DNA of 64,000 nucleotides. It comes from Chamaea fasciata. Taxonomy: Eukaryota > Chordata > Aves > Passeriformes > Sylviidae. The translations under genes were made by a program, and so were the position numbers. Below the pieces are notes generated by a model. The model made no database searches and was not told the DNA's origin. It saw nothing but the letters and a program-made list of their open reading frames with translations. The stretch lies in contig JARCOQ010000211.1 of assembly GCA_029207755.1 (NCBI GenBank), positions 1 to 64,000 on the forward strand, given 5' to 3'. Shown piece after piece: positions 1-12,905 of this stretch (position 1 is the stretch's first letter; the number at the start of each line of letters is the position of its first letter).

Positions 1-931
1 CCAGGCCTCGCCCACCTACAATCCCGAACGGAACAGGATTTCTTCCACATGCAAGCTGCCACAAACTGGAAGACAAACTTCCCTTGGAGGGCCAAAGGCC
101 TCCTACAAACTGACATCAGGCACCATGGCAGCTGACTTTACTTACCCCTGGAAACAGCCCATCCTTTGTGCCCAACTCCCGCTGCCGGGCACCAGGCCTT
201 GGCCACCTACAATCCTGAACGGAACAGGATTTCTTCCAGATGCAAGCTGCCACAAGCAGGAAGCCTGGCTTCCCATAGAGGGCCAAAGGCCTCCTACAAA
301 CTGACATCAGGCACCTGGGCAGCTGACTTTACTTACCCCTGGAAACAGCCCATCCTTTGTGCCTAACTCCCTCAGCTGGGCACCCAGCTCCGGCCACCTA
401 CAATCCCGAACGAAACAGCATTTCTTCCAGATGCATGCTGCCACAAGCTAGAAGACTAGCTTTCTCTAGAGGGCCAAAGGCCTCCGACAAACTGATATCA
501 GGCACCTGGGCAGCTGACTTTACTTATCCCTGGAAAAAGGACATCCTTTGTGCCCAACTCCCTCTGCCGGGCACCTGGCCTCGGCCACCTACAATCCCGA
601 ACGGAACCGGAGTTCTTCCAGATGCAAGCTGCCACAAGCTGGAAACGCGGCTTCACTTGGAGGGCCAAAGGCCTCCTACAAACTGATATCAGGCACCTGG
701 GCAGCTGACTTTACTTACCCCTGGAAACAGGCCATCCTTTGTGCCCAACTCCCTCTGCCGGGCACCTGGCCTCGGCCACCTACAATCCCGAACGGAACAG
801 GATTTCTTCCAGATGCAAGCTGCCACAATCTGGAAGACTGGTTTCCCATGGAGGACCAAAGGCCTCCTACAAACTGGCATCAGGCACCTGGGCAGCTGAC
901 TTTACTTACCCCTGGAAACAGCCCATCCTTT

Positions 932-956
932 GTGCCCAACTCCCTCTGCTGGGCAC
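932..956 (+). other. Representative dyad A: GTGCCC-N13-GGGCAC
   Basis: A perfect 6-bp inverted repeat with a 13-nt loop at monomer positions 59-83, shown here for the monomer starting at 874. It is intact in most monomers. Class T monomers (cagatggcc) lose the outer pair, and class M monomers (gtgtcc) carry an internal mismatch. Whether it folds in vivo is inference. Confidence 0.6.
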
Positions 957-1040
957 CAGGTCTCGCCCACCTACAATCCCGAACGGAACAGGATTGCTTC
1001 CAGATGCAAGCTGCCACAAACTGGAAGACAAGCTTCCCTT

Positions 1041-1058
1041 GGAGGGCCAAAGGCCTCC
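1041..1058 (+). other. Representative dyad B: GGAGG(G)CC-AAA-GGCCTCC
   Basis: An 18-nt near-perfect inverted repeat at monomer positions 168-185, with a 7-bp stem, one bulged G and an AAA loop. It is present in most monomers and destroyed in class S monomers, which read ggaggaccaatagccacc here. Confidence 0.6.
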
Positions 1059-1064
1059 TACAAA

Positions 1065-1637
1065 CTGACATCAGGCACCTGGGCAGCTGACTTTACTTAC
1101 CCCTGGAAACAGCCCATCCTTTGTGCCCAACTCCCTCTGCCGGGCACCAGGCCTCGGCCACCTGCAATCCCGAAGAGATCAGTATTACTTCCCGATGCAA
1201 GCTGCCACAAGCTGGAAGCCTGGCTTTCCATGGAGGACCAATAGCCACCTGCAAACTGACATCAGGCACCTGGGCAGCTGACTTTACTTACCCCTGGAAA
1301 CAGCCCATCCTTTGTGTTCAACTCCCTCATCCGGGCACCCAGCTCCGGCCCCCTACAATCCCGAACGGAACACGATTTCCTCCTGATGCAAGCTGCCACA
1401 AGCAGGAAGCCTGGCTTCCGATGGAGGGCCAAAGGCCTCCTAAAAACTGACATCAAGCACCTGGGCAGATGACTTTACTTACCCCTGGAAACAAGACATC
1501 CTTTGTGCCCAACTCCCTCTGCCGGGCAGATGGCCTCGGCCACCTACAATCCCGAACGGAACCGGAGTTCTTCCAGATGCAAGCTGCCACAAGCTGGAAA
1601 CGTGGCTTCACTTTGGGGGCCAAAGGCCTCCTACAAA
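1065..1637 (+). repeat. S-M-T trimer cassette 1
   Basis: Class S has cacctgcaat, agatcagtatt and aatagccacctg. Class M has tcatccgggcacccagctcc, aacacgatt and cctaaaaac. Class T has gggcagatgac, aacaagacatcc, gggcagatggcc and accggagttc. This copy has gaagagatc instead of the usual gaacagatc in S, and M ends in tcaagcacc. Confidence 0.85.
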
Positions 1638-2075
1638 CTGACATCAGGCACCTGGGCATCTGACTTTACTTACCCCTGGAAACAGCCCATCCTGTGTGCC
1701 CAACTCCCTCTGCCGGGCACCTGGCCTCGGCCACCTACAATCCCGAACGGAACAGGATTTCTTCCAGATGGAAGCTGCCACAAGCTGGACGACTAGCTTC
1801 CCTTGGAGGGCGAAAGGCCTCCTACAAACTGACATCAGGCACCTGGGCTGCTGACTTTACTTACCCCTGGAAACAGGCCATCCTTTGTGCCCAACTCCCT
1901 CTGCCGGGCACCAGGCCTCGGCCACCTACAATCCTGAACGGAACAGGATTTCTTCCAGATGCAAGCTGCCACAAACTGGAAGCATGTCATCACTTGGAGG
2001 GCCAAAGGCCTCCTACAAACTGACATCAGGCACCTGGGCAGCTGACCTTACTTACCCCTGGAAACCAGCCATCAT

Positions 2076-3800
2076 ATGTGCCCAACTCCCTCTGCCGGGC
2101 ACCTGGCCTCGGCCACCTACAATCCCGAACGGAACAGGATTTCTTCCAGATGCAAGCTGCCTTTAACAGGAAGACTAGCTTCCCTTGGAGGGCCAAAGGC
2201 CTCCTATAAACTGACATCAGACATATGGGCAGCTGACTTAACTTACCCCTGGAAACAGCCCATCCTTTGTGCCCAACTCCCTCTGCCAAGCACCAGGCCT
2301 CGCCCACCTACAATCCCGAACGGAACAGGATTTCTTCCAGATGCAAGCTGCCACAAACTGGAAGACAAGCTTCCCTTGGAGGGCCAAAGGCCTCCTACAA
2401 ACTGACATCAGGCACCTGGGCAGCTGACTTTACTTTCCCCTGGAAACAGCCCATCCTTTGTGCCCAACTCCCTCTGCCGGGCACCAGGCCTCGCCCACCT
2501 ACAATCCCGAACGGAACAGGATTTCTTCCAGATGCAAGCTGCCACAAACTGGAAGACAAGCTTCCCTTGGAGGGCCAAAGGCCTCCTACAAACTGACATC
2601 AGGCACCTGGGCAGCTGACTTTACTTACCCCTGGAAACAGGCCATCCTTTGTGCCCAACTCCCTCTGCCGGGCACCAGGCCTCGGCCACCTACAATCCTG
2701 AACGGAACAGGATTTCTTCCAGATGCAAGCTGCCACAAGCAGGAAGCCTGGCTTCCCATGGAGGGCCAAAGGCCTCCTACAAACTGACATCAGGCACCTG
2801 GGCAGCTGACTTTACTTACCCCTGGAAACAGCCCATCCTTTGTGCCAAACTCCCTCTGCCGGGCACCGGGCCTCGCCCACCTACAATCCCGAACGGAACA
2901 GGATTTCTTCCAGATGCAAGCTGCCACAAGCTGGAAGACTAGCTTCCCTTGGAGGGCCAAAGGCCTCCTACAAACTGACATCAGGCACCTGGGCAGCTGA
3001 CTTTACTTACCCCTGGAAACAGCCCATCCTTTGTGCCTAACTCCCTCTGCCGGGCACCTGGCCTCGGCCACCTACAATCCCGAACGGAACAGGATTTCTT
3101 CCAGATGCAAGCTGCCTTTAACAGGAAGACTAGCTTCCCTTGGAGGGCCAAAGGCCTCCTACAAACTGACATCAGACATTTGGGCAGCTGACTTAACTTA
3201 CCCCTGGAAACAGCCCATCCTTTGTGCCCAACTGCCTCTGCCAAGCACCAGGCCTCGCCCACCTACAATCCCGAACGGAACAGGATTTCTTCCAGATGCA
3301 AGCTGCCACAAACTGGAAGACAAGCTTCCCTTGGAGGGCCAAAGGCCTCCTACAAACTGACATCAGGCACCTGGGCAGCTGACTTTACTTACCCCTGGAA
3401 ACAGCCCATCCTTTGTGCCCAACTCCCTCTGCCGGGCACCAGGCCTCGCCCACCTACAATCCCGAACGGAACAGGATTTCTTCCACATGCAAGCTGCCAC
3501 AAACTGGAAGACAAACTTCCCTTGGAGGGCCAAAGGCCTCCTACAAACTGACATCAGGCACCATGGCAGCTGACTTTACTTACCCCTGGAAACAGCCCAT
3601 CCTTTGTGCCCAACTCCCGCTGCCGGGCACCAGGCCTTGGCCACCTACAATCCTGAACGGAACAGGATTTCTTCCAGATGCAAGCTGCCACAAGCAGGAA
3701 GCCTGGCTTCCCATAGAGGGCCAAAGGCCTCCTACAAACTGACATCAGGCACCTGGGCAGCTGACTTTACTTACCCCTGGAAACAGCCCATCCTTTGTGC
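2076..3800 (+). repeat. 5-monomer (955 bp) duplication nested inside the 18-mer unit
   Basis: The segment from about 2,076 to 2,845 recurs at about 3,031-3,800, an offset of 5 x 191. Both copies carry the linked run gctgcctttaacagg, then cagacat(a/t)tggg, then ctctgccaagcacc. It spans the junction between the two 18-mer copies, so the large unit contains an older, smaller duplication. Confidence 0.8.
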
Positions 3801-6269
3801 CTAACTCCCTCAGCTGGGCACCCAGCTCCGGCCACCTACAATCCCGAACGAAACAGCATTTCTTCCAGATGCATGCTGCCACAAGCTAGAAGACTAGCTT
3901 TCTCTAGAGGGCCAAAGGCCTCCTACAAACTGATATCAGGCACCTGGGCAGCTGACTTTACTTATCCCTGGAAAAAGGACATCCTTTGTGCCCAACTCCC
4001 TCTGCCGGGCACCTGGCCTCGGCCACCTACAATCCCGAACGGAACCGGAGTTCTTCCAGATGCAAGCTGCCACAAGCTGGAAACGCGGCTTCACTTGGAG
4101 GGCCAAAGGCCTCCTACAAACTGATATCAGGCACCTGGGCAGCTGACTTTACTTACCCCTGGAAACAGGCCATCCTTTGTGCCCAACTCCCTCTGCCGGG
4201 CACCTGGCCTCGGCCACCTACAATCCCGAACGGAACAGGATTTCTTCCAGATGCAAGCTGCCACAATCTGGAAGACTGGTTTCCCATGGAGGACCAAAGG
4301 CCTCCTACAAACTGGCATCAGGCACCTGGGCAGCTGACTTTACTTACCCCTGGAAACAGCCCATCCTTTGTGCCCAACTCCCTCTGCTGGGCACCAGGTC
4401 TCGCCCACCTACAATCCCGAACGGAACAGGATTGCTTCCAGATGCAAGCTGCCACAAACTGGAAGACAAGCTTCCCTTGGAGGGCCAAAGGCCTCCTACA
4501 AACTGACATCAGGCACCTGGGCAGCTGACTTTACTTACCCCTGGAAACAGCCCATCCTTTGTGCCCAACTCCCTCTGCCGGGCACCAGGCCTCGGCCACC
4601 TGCAATCCCGAAGAGATCAGTATTACTTCCCGATGCAAGCTGCCACAAGCTGGAAGCCTGGCTTTCCATGGAGGACCAATAGCCACCTGCAAACTGACAT
4701 CAGGCACCTGGGCAGCTGACTTTACTTACCCCTGGAAACAGCCCATCCTTTGTGTCCAACTCCCTCATCCGGGCACCCAGCTCCGGCCCCCTACAATCCC
4801 GAACGGAACACGATTTCCTCCTGATGCAAGCTGCCACAAGCAGGAAGCCTGGCTTCCCATGGAGGGCCAAAGGCCTCCTAAAAACTGACATCAAGCACCT
4901 GGGCAGATGACTTTACTTACCCCTGGAAACAAGACATCCTTTGTGCCCAACTCCCTCTGCCGGGCAGATGGCCTCGGCCACCTACAATCCCGAACGGAAC
5001 CGGAGTTCTTCCAGATGCAAGCTGCCACAAGCTGGAAACGTGGCTTCACTTTGGGGGCCAAAGGCCTCCTACAAACTGACATCAGGCACCTGGGCATCTG
5101 ACTTTACTTACCCCTGGAAACAGCCCATCCTTTGTGCCCAACTCCCTCTGCCGGGCACCTGGCCTCGGCCACCTACAATCCCGAACGGAACAGGATTTCT
5201 TCCAGATGGAAGCTGCCACAAGCTGGAAGACTAGCTTCCCTTGGAGGGCGAAAGGCCTCCTACAAACTGACATCAGGCACCTGGGCTGCTGACTTTACTT
5301 ACCCCTGGAAACAGGCCATCCTTTGTGCCCAACTCCCTCTGCCGGGCACCAGGCCTCGGCCACCTACAATCCTGAACGGAACAGGATTTCTTCCAGATGC
5401 AAGCTGCCACAAACTGGAAGCATGTCATCACTTGGAGGGCCAAAGGCCTCCTACAAACTGACATCAGGCACCTGGGCAGCTGACCTTACTTACCCCTGGA
5501 AACCAGCCATCATATGTGCCCAACTCCCTCTGCCGGGCACCTGGCCTCGGCCACCTACAATCCCGAACGGAACAGGATTTCTTCCAGATGCAAGCTGCCT
5601 TTAACAGGAAGACTAGCTTCCCTTGGAGGGCCAAAGGCCTCCTATAAACTGACATCAGAAATATGGGCAGCTGACTTAACTTACCCCTGGAAACAGCCCA
5701 TCCTTTGTGCCCAACTCCCTCTGCCAAGCACCAGGCCTCGCCCACCTACAATCCCGAACGGAACAGGATTTCTTCCAGATGCAAGCTGCCACAAACTGGA
5801 AGACAAGCTTCCCTTGGAGGGCCAAAGGCCTCCTACAAACTGACATCAGGCACCTGGGCAGCTGACTTTACTTTCCCCTGGAAACAGCCCATCCTTTGTG
5901 CCCAACTCCCTCTGCCGGGCACCAGGCCTCGCCCACCTACAATCCCGAACGGAACAGGATTTCTTCCAGATGCAAGCTGCCACAAACTGGAAGACAAGCT
6001 TCCCTTGGAGGGCCAAAGGCCTCCTACAAACTGACATCAGGCACCTGGGCAGCTGACTTTACTTACCCCTGGAAACAGGCCATCCTTTGTGCCCAACTCC
6101 CTCTGCCGGGCACCAGGCCTCGGCCACCTACAATCCTGAACGGAACAGGATTTCTTCCAGATGCAAGCTGCCACAAGCAGGAAGCCTGGCTTCCCATGGA
6201 GGGCCAAAGGCCTCCTACAAACTGACATCAGGCACCTGGGCAGCTGACTTTACTTACCCCTGGAAACAG
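3439..6269 (+). repeat. 18-monomer higher-order unit, second partial copy
   Basis: Second copy of the unit starting at base 1, at about 99.8% identity over 14.8 monomers. The match stops between 6,269 and 6,270, inside the motif gaaacagccc of the first copy versus gaaacaggcc here. The breakpoint is therefore inside a monomer, not at a monomer boundary. Confidence 0.92.
4503..5075 (+). repeat. S-M-T trimer cassette 2
   Basis: The 18-mer counterpart of the cassette at 1065. It shares the gaagagatc variant and differs at 4756 (c) and 4858 (c). Confidence 0.85.
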
Positions 6270-6800
6270 GCCATCCTTTGTGCCCAACTCCCTCAGCTGG
6301 GCACCCAGCTCCGGCCACCTACAATCCCGAACGAAATAGGATTTCTTCCCGATGCAAACTGCCTTGAACAGGAAGACAAGCTTCCCATGGAGGACCAAAG
6401 GCCTCCTACAAACTGACATCAGGCACCTGGGCAGCTGACTTTACTTACCCCTGGAAACAGGACATCCTTTGTGCCCAACTCCCTCTGCCGGGCCCACAGC
6501 TTTGGCCACCTACAATCCCGAACAAAACAGGAGTTCTTCCAGATGCAAGCTGCCACAAGCTGGAAATGTGGCTTCACTTGGAGGGCCAACGGCCTCCTAC
6601 AAACTGACATCAGGCACCTGGGCAGCTGACTTTACTTTCCTACAGAAACAGGCCATCATTTGTGCCCAACTCCCTCTGCCGGGCACCTGGCCTCGGCCAC
6701 CTACAATCCCGAACGGAACAGGATTTCTTCCAGATGCAAGCTGCCACAAACTGGAAGCCTGTCTTCTTTTGGAGGGCCAAATGCCTCGTACAAACTGACA
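5650..6800 (+). repeat. 6-monomer segment copied near 12,907-14,057
   Basis: About six monomers match the array at an offset of 7,257 bp (38 x 191 minus 1). They include a monomer with cttgaacaggaagac and one with gggcccacagctttgg. The match crosses the right edge of the 18-mer copy, linking the first block to the 40-mer block. Confidence 0.7.
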
Positions 6801-6971
6801 TCAGGCACCTGGGCAGCTGACTTTACTTACCCCTGGAAACAGGCCATTCTTTGTGCCTAACTCCCTCAGCTGGGCACCAAGCTCCGGCCACCTACAATCC
6901 CGAACGGAACCGGAGTTCTTCCAGATGCAAGCTGCCACAAGCTGAAACGTGGCTTCTCTTGGAGGGCCATT
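6270..6971 (+). repeat. Connector segment between 18-mer and 40-mer blocks
   Basis: About 3.7 monomers that belong to neither large duplication. A one-base deletion near 6,934 (gctgaaacg for gctggaaacg) moves the monomer phase back by one for everything downstream. Confidence 0.75.
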
Positions 6972-7557
6972 GGCCTCCTACAAACTGACATCAGGCACCT
7001 GGGCAGCTGACTTTACTTACCCCTGGAAACAGCCCATCCTTTTTGCCTAACTCCCTCAGCTGGGCACCCAGCTCCGGCCACCTACAATCCCGAACGGAAC
7101 AGGATTTCTTCCCGATGCAAACTGCCTTGAACAGGAAGACAAGCTTCCCTTGGAGGGCCAAAGGCCTCCTACAAACTGACATCAGGCACCTGGGCAGCTG
7201 ACTTTACTTACCCCTGGAAACAGGCCATCATTTGTGCCCAACTCCCTCAGCCGGGCCCACAGCTTTGGCCACCTACAATCCTGAACGGAACAGGAGTTCT
7301 TCCAGATGCAAGCTGCCACAAGCTGGAAATGTGGCTTCACTTGGAGGGCCAAAGGCCTCCTACAAACTGACATCAGGCACCGGGGCAGCTGACTTTACTT
7401 TCCTAAAGAAACAGGCCATCCTTTGTGCCCAACTCCCTCTGCCGGGCACCTGGCCTCGGCCACCTACAATCCCGAACGGAACAGGATTTCTTCCAGATGC
7501 AAGCTGCCACAAATTGGAAGACAGGCTTTCCTTGGAGGGCCAAAGGCCTCCTACAAA

Positions 7558-8130
7558 CTGACATCAGGCACCTGGGCAGCTGACTTTACTTACCCCTGGA
7601 AACAGGCCATCCTTTGTGCCCAACTCCCTCTGCCGGGCACCAGGCCTCGGCCACCTGCAATCCCGAACAGATCAGTATTACTTCCCGATGCAAGCTGCCA
7701 CAAGCTGGAAGCCGGGCTTTCCGTGGAGGACCAATAGCCACCTGCAAACTGACATCAGGCACCTGGGCAGCTGACTTTACTTACCCCTGGAAACAGCCCA
7801 TCCTTTGTGTCCAACTCCCTCATCCGGGCACTTAGCTCCGGCCCCCTACAATCCCGAACGGAACACGATTTCTTCCAGATGCAAGCTGCCACAAGCAGGA
7901 AGCCTGGCTTCCCATGGAGGGCCAAAGGCCTCCTAAAAACTGACATCAGGCACCTGGGCAGATGACTTTACTTACCCCTGGAAACAAGACATCCTTTGTG
8001 CCCAACTCCCTCTGCCGGGCAGATGGCCTCGGCCACCTACAATCCCGAACGGAACCGGAGTTCTTCCGGATGCAAGCTGCCACAAGCTGGAAACGTGGCT
8101 TCACTTGGAGGGCCAAAGGCCTCCTAAAAA
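7558..8130 (+). repeat. S-M-T trimer cassette 3
   Basis: S reads gccgggctttccgtgg, M carries cacttagctcc in place of cacccagctcc, and T has cttccggatgc. Confidence 0.85.
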
Positions 8131-9276
8131 CTGACATCAGGCACCTGGGCAGCTGACTTTACTTACCCCTGGAAACAGCCCATCCTTTGTGCCAAACTCC
8201 CTCTGCCGGGCACCGGGCCTCGCCCACCTACAATCCCGAACGGAACAGGATTTCTTCCAGATGCAAGCTGCCACAAGCTGGAAGACTAGCTTCCCTTGGA
8301 GGGCCAAAGGCCTCCTACAAACTGACATCAGGCACCTGGGCTGCTGACTTTACTTACCCCTGGAAACAGCCCATCCTTTGTGCCCAACTCCCTCAGCCCG
8401 GCACCTGGCCTCGGCCACCTACAATCCCGAACGGAACAGGATTTCTTCCAGATGCAAGCTGCCTTTAACAGGAAGACTAGCTTCCCTTGGAGGGCCAAAG
8501 GCCTCCTACAAACTGACATCAGACATTTGGGCAGCTGACTTTACTTACCCCTGGAAACAGCCCATCCTTTGTGCCCAACTCCCTCTGCCGGGCACCTGGC
8601 CTCGGCCACCTACAATCCCGAACGGAACAGGATTTCTTCCAGATGCAAGCTGCCACAAGCAGGAAGACTGGTTTCCCATGGAGGAACAAAGGCCTCCTAC
8701 AAACTGGCATCAGGCACCTGGGCAGCTGACTTTACTTACCCCTGGAAACAGCCCATCCTTTGTGCCCAACACCCTCTGCCGGGCACCAGGTCTCGGCCAC
8801 CTACAATCCCGAACGGAACAGGATTGCTTCCAGATGCAAGCTGCAACAAACTGGAAGACAAGCTTCCCATGGAGGGCCAAAGGCCTCCTACAAACTGACA
8901 TCAGGCACCTGGGCTGCTGACTTTACTTACCCCTGAAAACAGCCCATCCTTTGTGCCCAACTTCCTCAGCCGGGCCCACAGCTTTGGCCACCTACAATCC
9001 TGAACGGAACAGGATTTCTTCCAGATGCAAGCTGCCACAAGCTGGAAATGTGGCTTCACTTGGAGGGCCAAAGGCCTCCTACAAACTGACATCAGGCACC
9101 TGGGCAGCTGACTTTACTTTCCGAAAGAAACAGGCCATCATTTGTGCCCAACTCCCTCTGCCGGGCACCTGGCCTCGGCCACCTACAATCCCAAACAGAA
9201 AAGGATTTCTTCCAGATGCAAGCTGCCACAAACTGGAAGCCTGTCATCCCTTGGAGGGCCAAAGGCCTCCTACAAA

Positions 9277-9849
9277 CTGACATCAGGCACCTGGGCAGCT
9301 GACTTTACTTACCCCTGGAAACAGGCCATCCTTTGTGACCAACTCCCTCTGCCGGGCACCAGGCCTCGGCCACCTGCAATACCGAACAGATCAGTATTAC
9401 TTCCCGATGCAAGCTGCCACAAGCTGGAAGCCGGGCTTTCCATGGAGGACCAATAGCCACCTGCAAACTGACATCAGGCACCTGGGCAGCTGACTTTACT
9501 TACCCCTGGAAACAGCCCATCCTTTGTGTCCAACTCCCTCATCCGGGCACCCAGCTCCGGACCCCTACAATCCCGAACGGAACACGATTTCTTCCAGATG
9601 CAAGCTGCCACAAGCAGGAAGCCTGGCTTCCCATGGAGGGCCAAAGGCCTCCTAAAAACTGACATCAGGCACCTGGGCAGATGACTTTACTTACCCCTGG
9701 AAACAAGACATCCTTTGTGCCCAACTCCCTCTGCCGGGCAGATGCCCTCGGCCACCTACAATCCCGAACGGAACCGGAGTTCTTCCAGATGCAAGCTGCC
9801 ACAAGCTGGAAACGTGGCTTCACTTGAAGGGCCAAAGGCCTCCTACAAA
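9277..9849 (+). repeat. S-M-T trimer cassette 4
   Basis: S reads tttgtgaccaac and caataccgaac, M has ctccggacccc, and T has agatgccctcgg. These private variants trace the copies at 16,917 and 20,544. Confidence 0.85.
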
Positions 9850-11377
9850 CTGACATCAGGCACCTGGGCAGCTGACTTTACTTACCCCTGGAAACAGCCC
9901 ATCCTTTGTGCCAAACTCCCTCTGCCGGGCTCTGGGCCTCGCCCACCTACAATCCTGAACGGAACAGGATTTCTTCCAGATGCAAGCTGCCACAAGCTGG
10001 AAGACTAGCTTCCCTTGGAGGGCCAAAGGCCTCCTACAAACTGACATCAGGCACCTGGGCTGCTGACTTTACTTACCCCTGGAAACAGGCCATCCTTTGT
10101 GCCCAACTCCCTCTGCCGGGCACCAGGCCTCGGCCACCTACAATCCTGAACAGAACAGGATTTCTTCCAGATGCAAGCTGCCACAAAGTGGAAGCCTGTC
10201 ATCCCTTGGAGGGCCAAAGGCCTCCTACAAACTGACATCAGGCACCTGGGCAGCTGACCTTACTTACCACTGGAAACCAGCCATCATATGTGCCCAACTC
10301 CCTCTGCCGGGCACCTGGCCTCGGCCACCTACAATCCCGAACGGAACAGGATTTCTTCCAGATGCAAGCTGCCACAAGCAGTAAACCTGGCTTCCCATGG
10401 AGGGCCAAAGGCCTCCTACAAACTGACATCAGGCACCTGGGCAGCTGACTTTACTTACCCCTGGAAACAGCCCATCCTTTGTGCCCAACTCCCTCTGCCG
10501 GGCACCTGGCCTCGGCCACCTACAATCCCGAACGAAACAGCATTTCTTCCAGATGCATGCTGCCACAAGCTGGAAGACTAGCTTCCCTTGGAGGGCTAAA
10601 GGCCTCCTACAAACTGACATCAGGCACCTGGGCAGCTGACTTTACTTATCTCTGGAAAAAGGACATCCTTTGTGCCCAACTCCCTCTGCCGGGCACCTGG
10701 CCTCGGCCACCTACAATCCAGAACGGAACCGGAGTTCTTCCAGATGCAAGCTGCCACAAGCTGGAAACGCGGCTTCACTTGGAGGGCCAAAGGCCTCCTA
10801 CAAACTGACATCAGGCACCTGGGCAGCTGACTTTACTTACCCCTGGAAACAGGCCATCCTTTGTGCCCAACTCCCTCTGCCGGGCACCTGGCCTCGGCCA
10901 CCTACAATCCCGAACGGAACAGGATTTCTTCCAGATGCAAGCTGCCACAAGCTGGAAGACTGGTTTCCCATGGAGGAACAAAGGCCTCCTACAAACTGGC
11001 ATCAGGCACCTGGGCAGCTGACTTTACTTACCCCTGGAAACAGCCCATCCTTTGTGCCCAACTCCCTCTGCCGGGCACCAGGTCTCGGCCACCTACAATC
11101 CCGAACGGAACAGGATTGCTTCCAGATGCAAGCTGCCACAAACTGGAAGACAAGCTTCCCTTGGAGGGCCAAAGGCCTCCTACAAACTGACATCAGGCAC
11201 CTGGGCAGCTGACTTTACTTACCCCTGGAAACAGCCCATCCTTTGTGCCCAACTTCCTCTGCCGGGCACCAGGTCTCGCCCACCTACAATCCCGAACGGA
11301 ACAGGATTGCTTCCAGATGCAAGCTGCCACAAACTGGAAGACAAGCTTCCCTTGGAGGGCCAAAGGCCTCCTACAAA

Positions 11378-11568
11378 CTGACATCAGGCACCTGGGCAGC
11401 TGACTTTACTTACCCCTGGAAACAGGCCATCCTTTGTGCCCAACTCCCTCTGCCGGGCACCAGGCCTCGGCCACCTGCAATCCCGAACAGATCAGTATTA
11501 CTTCCCGATGCAAGCTGCCTCAAGCTGGAAGCCTGGCTTTCCATGGAGGACCAATAGCCACCTGTAAA
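11378..11568 (+). repeat. Solo class S monomer, cassette broken
   Basis: S is followed by a cagacatttggg monomer instead of M. The same junction appears at 18,827 and 22,454, which marks common descent. Confidence 0.8.
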
Positions 11569-12332
11569 CTGACATCAGACATTTGGGCAGCTGACTTAAC
11601 TTACCCCTGGAAACAGCCCATCCTTTGTGCCCAACTCCCTCTGCCAAGCACCAGGCCTCGCCCACCTACAATCCCGAACGGAATAGGATTTCTTCCAGAT
11701 GCAAGCTGCCACAAACTGGAAGACAAGCTTCCCTTGGAGGGCCAAAGGCCTCCTACAAACTGACATCAGGCACCTGGGCAGCTGACTTTACTTACCCCTG
11801 GAAACAGCCCATCCTTTGTGCCCAACTCCCTCTGCCGGGCACCAGGCCTCGCCCACCTACAATCCCGAACGGAACAGGATTTCTTCCAGATGCAAGCTGC
11901 CACAAGCTGGAAACGCGGCTTCACTTGGAGAGCCAAAGGCCTCCTACAAACTGACATCAGGCACCTGGGCAGCTGACTTTACTTACCCCTGGACACAGGC
12001 CATCCTTTGTGCCTAACTCCCTCAGCTGGGCACCCAGCTCCGGCCACCTACAATCCCGAACGAGAAAGCATTTCTTCCAGATGCATGCTGCCACAAGCTG
12101 GAAGGCTAGCTTCCTCTAGAGGGCCAAAGGCCTCCTACAAACTGACATCAGGCACCTGGGCAGCTGACTTTACTTATCCCTGGAAAAAGGACATCCTTTG
12201 TGCCCAACTCCCTCTGCCGGGCACCTGGCCTCGGCCACCTACAATCCCGAACGGAACCGGAGTTCTTCCAGATGCAAGCTGCCACAAGCTGGAAACGCGG
12301 CTTCACTTGGAGAGCCAAAGGCCTCCTACAAA

Positions 12333-12905
12333 CTGACATCAGGCACCTGGGCAGCTGACTTTACTTACCCCTGGAAACAGCCCATCCTTTGTGCCCAACT
12401 CCCTCTGCCGGGCACCAGGCCTCGGCCACCTGCAATCCCGAACAGATCAGTATTACTTCCCGATGCAAGCTGCCACAAGCTGGAAGCCTGGCTTTCCATG
12501 GAGGACCAATAGCCACCTGCAAACTGACATCAGGCACCTGGGCAGCTGACTTTACTTACCCCTGGAAAAAGCCCATCCTTTGTGTCCAACTCCCTCTGCC
12601 GGGCACCCAGCTCCGGCCCCCTACAATCCCGAACGAAACACGATTTCCTCCTGAAGCAAGCTGCCACAAGCAGGAAGCCTGGCTTCCCATGGAGGGCCAA
12701 AGGCCTCCTAAAAACTGACATCAGGCACCTGGGCAGATGACTTTACTTACCCCTGGAAACAAGACATCCTTTGTGCCCAACTCCCTCTGCCGGGCAGATG
12801 GCCTCGGCCACCTACAATCCCGAACGGAACCGGAGTTCTTCCAGATGCAAGCTGCCACAAGCTGGAAACGCGGCTTCACTTGGGGGGCCAAAGGCCTCCT
12901 ACAAA
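12333..12905 (+). repeat. S-M-T trimer cassette 5
   Basis: M has gaaaaagccc and cctgaagcaagc; T ends in gctggaaacgcggc. The copy is at 23,597. Confidence 0.85.

Larger units (their letters stand above)
1..3438 (+). repeat. 18-monomer higher-order unit, first copy
   Basis: The sequence matches the array 3,438 bp (18 x 191) downstream. The match is continuous from base 1 to base 2,831, so its true left edge lies outside the window. I found six substitutions and no indel: 486 g/t, 1318 t/c, 1420 g/c, 1694 g/t, 1790 c/a and 2222 c/a against positions 3924, 4756, 4858, 5132, 5228 and 5660. The final three monomers of this unit (2,832-3,438) are not repeated in the second copy. Confidence 0.93.
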
